Assembly: GCF_020497125.1 (NCBI RefSeq)
Contig: NC_059072.1
Span: 75,709,697-75,773,696, forward strand
DNA from: Mauremys mutica
Taxonomy: Eukaryota; Chordata; Testudines; Geoemydidae
Direction: 5' to 3'
Length of the DNA: 64,000 nt
Of the stretch, positions 56,424 to 64,000 are shown one piece after another. The notes beneath the pieces were generated by a model. It did no database searches, had not been told where the DNA came from, and saw only the letters and a program-made list of their open reading frames with translations. The position numbers and the translations under genes are program-made. How positions within the stretch are numbered: position 1 is the first letter of the stretch; the number at the start of each line of letters is the position of its first letter.

Positions 56424-59183
56424 CTGTGTAATTTAGTGGCTAGTGAAGATAGACTTGTTGTGGTGACACTGCAGACCTTGACACAATACCTTGCTCGCTC
56501 TTTCCACCGATCATTAGCAAACCAAATTCAAAAATCAGAAAACTAGAAATCATGAGCTGTATTTCCAACATGTGATGCAAATAAGTGCCCTATCCCGTGG
56601 AAGTGTATTATGGTATCTGTGCCATTAATATCATGTGGTAAAAAGAGCAGGAAGTTGCCAGCGGACTGTTCTGAGGGTGGAGTTTGTTAGTGTGGGACTT
56701 TGTATTTTCTCTGTGGAGTAATGTTACTTCCCATTGTTATGTCGTTGTCCATTTGCCTGTCACCATCCTGCCTCAGAGCACAATTTGCTTTGTTTATACT
56801 TTGCGGTGCCTGAACTTGGGCAACCCAGTTCACTTGCTTTGTTCTCCTGAATTATGTAAACCTGCTAGTCTGTACCAATCTGTGTTTTATATCAGAAAGC
56901 ACTTATTAAATATAAATAAACAAAAAGCCCACATTAGGAATACTTTGAGGGCAATTAAAGGATTTTTGTTTCTAATGTTTTTACTCAGTGATGTGAGTGT
57001 CTGTGTAATATATCCTCTTCTAAGTCCTGTCTTTTTGAAGGTCCGTAAGAAATCCCACCCTCATTAAACAGCTTTCTATTATGATAACTTGGAGAGGAGA
57101 CTGCTGTACCTCAGCCTTCCCACTGACTGAAGTCTCATTAAAAAATTGTTTCTTTGTTTTCAAAAAGCTCAGCTCCCAAGCTCAACTCCTTAATGAGACT
57201 GGAATGTATTTCATAATGGCTGGTTTGTTGCACCAAAGCCACACAGAATGTTGCAGTTTTGTTCACTGATGCTGGAAACACATTTGCAATGCAATAGACC
57301 TGCTAAGGGGAGATCGATTGAAAGGAATCTTTTTTTCTTTTTCCAAATTCAGTTACTTTTGCACCATCTTTAATTTCTCCTTCTGTTAGATTTTTTTCCC
57401 CTTCCGGTGTGGAGAAAACTATATATTAAATTCAAAATTATTTGGCTAATGTAACTTTATTTTCTCCAAAAGAATACTTTCTTCACATTTCCTTCATAAA
57501 GGCTGGAGTGTTTCACAGCTAAACTGATTTGACTACAGTGCATTGCCTGGTGGGAAGTGTTAAACCTCTTATTTTAAGCTAAACAAGATTACTGTGAAAG
57601 CTGGCATTCAGGTAGCTGTTAATGTAATAGGTTAGGGGCTCCAGTACCCCCTTGCAGTTCCAGTAATTGAAATCTTTAGGTACTTTCAGCTTCTAATAGT
57701 TTGCTTTGGAAGTAGCTTGCCATCGATATCCATGAGATTGCTAACTACTTGATTTCCTCACATTAGCTTAATGAAGAAGAAGGAGTCCCCATGCCAACTA
57801 TAATACCATGAAATGGAGTAAGTCTTGCCATCCATTCCCTTTACTTACCATTTCCCATTCTAGTCCTGCGGTACTGAAGTAAATAGGAGCTTCGCTACTA
57901 ACCTGGACTGTGGATCAGACCCTAATAATGCATTTTATGTTTTTAAAAGTATTCAGTGCTGTATTAGCCTCCTAGGAAAATGCTTTCAACTTAACTCTAA
58001 TATAGTTCAATCTTGTAGCATTTATACTTCATGGGTAAAATGGCAAAAGTAAATGGGACCACCTGGTATGGAATGTATCATTTTTCCTAACTTGCTGCTC
58101 AAATTTCTTATGAATTTTCAGTGGTGGCTAAACATTTTTGTTTTATGCACTTTTACTGTGGTATATCTTTGCAGCATTCTTTGTACAATTGTCAGGCATT
58201 CATTATTTGTGTAGCTGGCAAATTATATGTGCTGAGAAATGTCTAATTTGTTCTTTCCATTCTTTTTCTAATAGGATTTCATTCCAATTTCTAATTTAGT
58301 ACAATAAATGGGGAATGAATAAAAACACAGACATTAGCATAGGACATAGCATGTCCTCTCTCTTTCAAATTAGCCTTTGAGCATTGCTGATTTCATAAGA
58401 AGTCACTTGATTTAACAAAAAGGGGGACAAATGAAATCCTGTTATTAAAATGTTAAGTTCCCCAGTTCTTCTTGTCTGAGATTCACAGTACTGCTGTTCA
58501 AGGTTTCCAAAGAATACCCTTTCCCTTTCTTCCTTAAGCTTTGAACATTTATTTGCTGCTCTCTTCAATCTGGTACATTTGAAATATCCAAACATATATC
58601 ACCAGCATTATACTACAATGCTTTATATAGTTTTCTGATTAGCTACAAGTATGTTATGCTACACCATAGATATGACTGGGGTGGATGACAAGTAGGCTTC
58701 TAGTTGTGCTTCAGAAAATTAGTTTTTGCCTAAGGAGCATGGTAGGACTGCCTCATAGTGTATTTAGAAACCCAGGTTTCATCAGTATTGAAGACCTTCC
58801 ACTGCTATTTGCATTCTTTCTGATTTACTTTTACTCTGTTGCAGGGAGTGACTTCTGACCTTTTGGAATATAATTCCTCATTTGTTTGCAAATGACTGAT
58901 CTAGAAATTTGCTCCTGAAACTTGCTGATTGTTATGATGCTCCTAGCTAGTCCTGTCTTACTCTGATTCCCACCATATGTAGAAATGTGACATTGTAACA
59001 TGGGCCAATCCAAGGCTTTCAGAGAGCACATCTAGGTCCTGTCAGCCAATTATTAGGCTTTACTAACTTGCAATGAGCACTATAAATACCTCTTGTTAAG
59101 TGGGCAGCAGATGATACACTTTCTTGGTTGTGTGACAATGGGAAATTTGCTCCTACTTCCAGAGGTACTGGTTTATGTCATCA
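56424..59183. other. Intronic sequence without a recognised element
   Basis: AT-rich and apparently free of young repeats. On the minus strand, 58650-59040 has a faint DETWV-like phrase that could be a very old mariner-type relic. I do not claim it. Confidence 0.45.
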
Positions 59184-59191
59184 CAATAGTC

Positions 59192-59461
59192 CAGGGAGTC
59201 CGCAACCTTTCAGAAGTGGAGTGACGAGTCTTCATTTATTCACTCTAATTTAAGGTTTCACGTGCCAATAATACATTTTAATGTTTTTAGAAGGTCTCTT
59301 TCTATAAGTCTGTAATGTATAACTAAACTATTGTTATATGTAAAGTAAATAAGGTTTTTAAAATGTTAAATTAAAATTCAGAGTCTCCCATACCAGTGGC
59401 CAGGACCCGGGCAGTCCTGAAAATGTGCCACTGAAAATCAGCCGTAGATTGCCTACCCCTG
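59192..59461. mobile_element. hAT MITE
   Basis: It begins CAGGGAGTCCGCAACCTTTC and ends AGATTGCCTACCCCTG, flanked by the perfect 8-bp duplication CAATAGTC (59184-59191 and 59462-59469). At 270 bp, its inside is AT-rich (ATACATTTTAATGTTTTTAG) and non-coding. Confidence 0.95.
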
Positions 59462-59469
59462 CAATAGTC

Positions 59470-60590
59470 CAATAATGAGCCAAGTTCTGTTTTTCTTATG
59501 CTCCAGAATTGCCTAATTTAAAAAGAGTTTATATGTAGAAGACAGTCATAACATGGTCCTTCTGTTTAGCATGGCATACCAAGTATTCTGAGACACTTAA
59601 CAATTATAACCTATTTAGTCTTATCTTGACAGCTAGTTGATGTAAAAATAAAGTGCTTCATATATGAAGAGCAATTATTAATATATTCTCAAAGTAAAAC
59701 TGTGACTAACAACATGATTTTGGGAAACCCTTGCTTTTATAATATGAAGATCTTCTTGAATGATAACTGGCTTTTGTCATTTCTGAGTCCTGGTATTATA
59801 TCAAGATTGTATTGACTTTGTGTGTGTGAGTGCATGCACACACAAATTTTCCCTTTCTGGAAGGGTGACAGGGTGCTGGTAGAAACAAAAGAATTGTCCG
59901 TTGTGTTAGGTATAGTAAGAATCTGAACTTTAGGGATGAGATCCTTTGCTGCCCCACCCCCCCTTCATATTTTGTCTTAAAGGTGGAGGTGACAAACCTG
60001 TTTCTTAAAGGTGCAGCTGAAAACCCCATACACACACTATAAAATTTCATTCTTCTCCAATATAGAAATGCTGACTACAACAATGACTGATAGGTACTTC
60101 AGCTGATTGGATTTCTGTTATATCTGGATAGCTTATTCTATCAATCCATGTATATCATCAACAGAATTTGATATTGATGACTTTCTCAGTAATGGACTGC
60201 TAAAACGACCTAGTCCTTACCAGAGGTTTCATTTGGGATTAAATGACATTTGTGTTCATAAAATGCATTTATATTAGTTCATTGCAAACTGTGTCCCTTG
60301 AAGTTTTTTAATGTCTTACGGAATTTACATATTTATTTCACTGAATATAAAACATGCTCCTTGGCTTTACTTTTCCTTAGCAGGGTACTATTGTTTTACC
60401 AGAGCATAAAACAAATGTCAAATTTGGCAAAATAATTCTTGACAATAGAGTGTTTTTGGATGATGTAATTACGGTGAGAGCTGGAAGATCGTGTTGCCTC
60501 CATATCAAATCCCCATGTATGCATTGTAAAGTAGAACAAATCTTTTGTTGAAGAGAAATACATATCCATCAGTTCAGGTGATGTGGCTCT
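59470..60590. other. Intronic sequence without a recognised element
   Basis: It includes a GT-rich spot at 59818-59830. I recognise no gene. Confidence 0.45.
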
Positions 60591-60598
60591 CAATAAGT

Positions 60599-60788
60599 CA
60601 TGGAATGCAACCATTGGCATCTTTTGGCCCGCACCGCTTCCCGCAGCCCCCATTTGCCTGGAGCGGCAAACCGCGACCAGTGAGAGGTGTAATTGGCTGA
60701 ACCTGTGGACGTGGCAGCTAAACAAACCGGCCTGGCCTGCCAGGGGGCTTACCCTGGTGGGCCATGTGCCAAAGGTTGCCGATCCCTG
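60599..60788. mobile_element. GC-rich hAT MITE
   Basis: It begins CATGGAATGCAACC and ends GGTTGCCGATCCCTG, flanked by the perfect 8-bp duplication CAATAAGT (60591-60598 and 60789-60796). The inner AACCTGTGGACGTGGCAGCT, TAAACAAACCGGCC and CCTGCCAGGGGGCTTACC words are shared with the MITE at 39003, so they are relatives. It is 190 bp. Confidence 0.92.
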
Positions 60789-60796
60789 CAATAAGT

Positions 60797-61495
60797 TGTC
60801 AGTGGCTTTTTGTCTTCATCTTTTACTGTATGAACATATGTGTTCTGTGATGTAAAGACCATGTCAAGTTAAAAATCACTGGTCGGATTTATGGAACATG
60901 GCACAGAGAGGTGTAAATTACACTTCTCTGCATCAGCCTGGCTCTGTGACCAAGGGTGCGTTCATATCAGCAGAGAGCAGGCCCGGTGATACAGCAACTT
61001 GCCCTACCTCAGCTTTAATTTCATGGACTCTAGCAGAACTGCTGCCAAGCTGCTGAGAAGATATTGTTAAAACATGCTGGCTCTGTGACCAACACCGTTC
61101 GCCGGGATGTGATGTGCTGTGCTGGTTCCTGGGGGGCCTCCAGGCATAGCTGAGCTGAAGCTAATTTGTGCCACTGGAATTCACCCTTGGTTGACTTTGA
61201 ACCTAGAAATAGGCCTGAGCCGGGCCACATAGCTATGTTTTTTCTGAAAGTTAATTCCTCTGCATGTCATGCCGATAATATTATTTTTGATAAACTTGGA
61301 AGAATTTCAAATATCTAATCTCCATTTCATCGTTTATGCTGTTAGCTTTTTGAAGCTCTACGCTTGGATTAGTTGCTTTCAATAATGTTTCTAGTTAGTT
61401 AAGCTTTTTGTTCCTCGTGTACTTGCAACAGGCTGAAACATTGCTGTGCCAAACTGTTGTTTGTTAATATTGTTATTTATATAGTGAGCCAGATG

Positions 61496-61538
<43 letters not shown>

Positions 61539-64000
61539 GGAAACATAGCCACATCCTCAGCTGGTGTCAATGGAGTGATGCTGATTTACTACAATGGATC
61601 TATACCGATTTATACCAGCTGAAAACCTATATTATTTTTACAATAACCAGAAATGTGCATTTCACATGAGACATTGCAAGACATGGTTCCTGCTCTAAAT
61701 CACCATCATTCTAAATTTTTGATGTAACAAAATGTGTATGGGTGAGTTGTGGGACGGGATGGGGCAAAAAGAGGTGTGGATTGCAATAATGCAATAATTT
61801 GATCAAATTAGGAACATGTACCTCTTGGTGGTTCTGCTGATTTGCTGTTCTTGTTAAATATAGAAAGATAAAGAAAAGAGATGACTATCACTTACTCATT
61901 CATTTTGGATGTTACGGAAGAGTTTCCAGAAGATCAAAGTAGGGAGTGCATTTTATGCATAGGAAGTGGCATAAGAAAGTGCCAGATAATCAGGGGAAAA
62001 GGGGATAAAATGGGGTATTAAGTCGAATAACATTAGTGAGTGGGAGAGGGAGGGCACCACAAGCTAAGAAACAAGGTCAAATAAGCATAGGAAGGAATGG
62101 ATTTTTGTAATTTAAATTTGATAGGCTGGAGAAGAGTGGAGCCATTGGAGAGATTCCAAAGGTAGTGGTGTGATTGGATAGAGGGGCTAGGAAGGTGTTT
62201 TTAACCGTCACTCTTTGGATCAGCTGGAGGGAAGCAATATGAGTGTCAGTAAGGCAAAATAAAAAGAGGTTGCAGAAATCAAGAAGGAAGTGTTAAGGCA
62301 TGGATGAGAGTTATATCTGTCAGGGCAGAAAAGATGTGAATGTTTCTACAAAGCATGCATTTGGTTTTGGTAAAGGGGTGAGAGGGGTTTCTGCAATCAA
62401 AAACACTAAAAATGCCTCTGGATAGCAGGCAGAGGAGACATTAAACCTGATCTAAATCAGTGTTCATTTTCTTTTTCCAGATGAAAATGACTGCTTACGA
62501 AAGGTTAGAGGATTTATGAGGGTGTCAAAATTTATGGCAGATGGGCTGGATTAGGACTCAGAAATACTGTAATCCAAATCTTTACTGCCAAGCATTACAG
62601 CAATCTCCTCCTGCTGGGCTACACTTAATACACAGTCAGAAGGAGCAAGCGCTGTGGAGACTGAGAAGAATGAGTTGCTAGTGGAACTGCTTAGTCTGGC
62701 AGAAGTAGTTGAAAAACTGAGTTTCATTTTCTGCAAAAACTTCTAGGCGGAAACTGTTTATTTATTTTAGGGAAAATGCATCAACAGACTTTTCTGATCA
62801 CCTATAGAAAATAGTTTGGAAAATGCTGATAAACCTTTGGTTTGGGTCAAAAAGTTTTAGACTGCAAATTTCTGACCAGCGCTGACTGTATTATCATGAA
62901 GAGGAAAGGCCCTATGTTTGTCCCAGAAGTCAAGAATTCAGATGGTTCGTGGAAGTAAAAGTTTCTGTTCTGAACTAACACTGAGAGAAAATTGGTCGAT
63001 CCTTCTAATTTGTGGGATGTAAGGTTAGAGGATCTTAGTGCTGGATCTTAGTGAAGCATTGTAAATCTACAGTAGTGCCACTGAAGTCAATGACAGTTAT
63101 GGTAGATGTCTGTGGGATAACCCTGGCTACCAATCTGATATATATGTGACGTTGCTAAAAAGTTTGCCAACTTTTGAGAAGATCCAGGATGGAGTAGCAC
63201 AGCAAAATAGTCTCTGGAAAGGGGTTCAGAAAGAAAATCTGTCTCTGAGGTAGTAATGAGCTGCCTTTTAAGTATAATTGTTTTTCCCCAACCCCTGTCC
63301 TTCAGTTTTCTGATTTCTCCTTATTTTATTTTAATTCTCCTGATTTCTCTTTCGTCAGGTTATATGTCTCATTTTGCCCTGTCATTCTTCCCACAAAACA
63401 GCTAGAAAAAACTGTAAGATGATTGTTATACAATAATCCAGTCTTCTAATTTATGTATTCTTTGCCTCTTTTTTATACAAAATTATTTTTTCCTTCAAAA
63501 TATGAGGCAAGAAGGAGAAAATGTATATTACTTGACCTTTAAAACACAGCCACATTACTATTTGTTCACTGTTACTAAAGTTGTAAAGAGCACAATTGTA
63601 AAACAAGCACAGTTTGCAATATGTATATATGGCACCGTTTAATATTCGTAGTGTTGGATGGAATGTTCCTTGGCTTAAATGTCCATCCCTTTTCCTCCCC
63701 TCCACCCACTTTTAATTTAAACTTTTTACATTAGTCTGGATTATTATACATAAACCACTTAGTTTTCTCCTTTTTCAGTAAGCTGTTTCTTTCTCTGCTT
63801 CATCTCTTGTTCCACCCAATCCCAACCTCCACAATTTCTGTGAGTTCTATCAACCTTCCCATTATTAATTCTACCACACAATTGATCTTTCTCTCCCTTG
63901 TCCTTTCTGTTGTCTCTTCTCAAACACTTCCCAGTACTAAAGACTTTTTTTTTCTTTTTTTCTGTCATTTAAAAAAACCTCCTTTATCTTTAAACGTTAT
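60797..64000. other. Intronic sequence to the window end
   Basis: It includes short old-repeat phrases (about 60900-60960 and 61555-61625), a TG microsatellite at 61497-61532 and a possible old dispersed repeat at 62040-62380. No coding exon is evident. Confidence 0.45.
61497..61532. repeat. TG microsatellite
   Basis: Eighteen uninterrupted TG units, followed by a short AG run. Confidence 0.95.

Larger units (their letters stand above)
1778..64000 (+). other. TMTC2: TMTC2 large intron, 5' part of at least 62.2 kb
   Basis: No reading frame after 1777 on the + strand resembles the next TMTC2 exon, and every protein-like frame found belongs to a transposable element. I infer that the rest of the window is a single intron. 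Large early introns are known for TMTC2 in other vertebrates. The acceptor lies beyond the window. Confidence 0.8.

Noticed and set aside
58650..59040. Possible old mariner transposase on the minus strand
   Set aside because: A DETWV-like phrase and a weak DNA-binding-like stretch appear in different frames. No inverted ends or TA flanks were found, so chance is as likely.
1..64000. CRISPR arrays, operons, prokaryotic genes, rRNA or functional tRNA genes
   Set aside because: The window is vertebrate nuclear intron. tRNA-like words occur only as SINE heads or in the palindromic repeat, and none folds as an intact tRNA by eye.

Overview
This is vertebrate intronic DNA, most likely from a cryptodire turtle. 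Two SINE copies (about 2061-2218 and 6309-6490) match the turtle Cry-type SINE, with a tRNA-like head and a CR1-like tail. They sit among CR1 LINEs, Penelope-like elements (PLEs), and hAT, Tigger and Harbinger MITEs of the kinds known from turtles. No species can be fixed from the sequence alone.

The only host coding sequence I can support is one exon of TMTC2 on the + strand (1207-1777). It is flanked by a good acceptor and a GTAAGT donor and encodes 190 codons plus one leading base. It covers part of the N-terminal multi-spanning membrane module of the protein. Bases 1-1206 are the end of the upstream intron. Everything from 1778 to 64000 reads as one intron of at least 62.2 kb, because no sequence resembling the next TMTC2 exon appears.

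The intron is built from transposons in layers. A diverged CR1 lies at 4155-6138 and carries a 29-base A tract. An RTE-like LINE relic on the minus strand spans 15980-18790. A Tigger-like relic, split by a MITE, spans about 27236-28612. Two large minus-strand CR1 stretches (36765-38690 and 48551-52735) each hold nested insertions. A second CR1 (52736-54035, +) carries a perfect 56-bp inverted repeat. Many short non-autonomous DNA transposons keep exact target-site duplications: 8 bp (hAT), TA (Tigger/mariner) and TTA (Harbinger). At least two nests are clear: a hAT inside a Tigger-like element at 24658-25682, and a long-armed hAT inside another at 54476-56421.

The most interesting structure is a set of three Penelope-like insertions with 12-13 bp target-site duplications. 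One (49574-50734) is a simple 5'-truncated copy with an open frame ending in a GIY-YIG nuclease domain. The other two (11311-13034 and 34848-35223) come from different families but share one plan: two copies tail-outward as a palindrome, inserted as a single unit between duplications. In both, only the left arm has an extra tail of about 45-50 bases beyond a TTTGC-type boundary. This points to an insertion mechanism that makes fold-back products, and the longer palindrome would give the TMTC2 pre-mRNA a hairpin of roughly 750 bp.

Remaining stretches are AT-rich and hold microsatellites, old MIR/CORE-SINE-like and L2-like fragments, and sequence with nothing I can name. All reading frames outside the TMTC2 exon that look like proteins belong to transposons.
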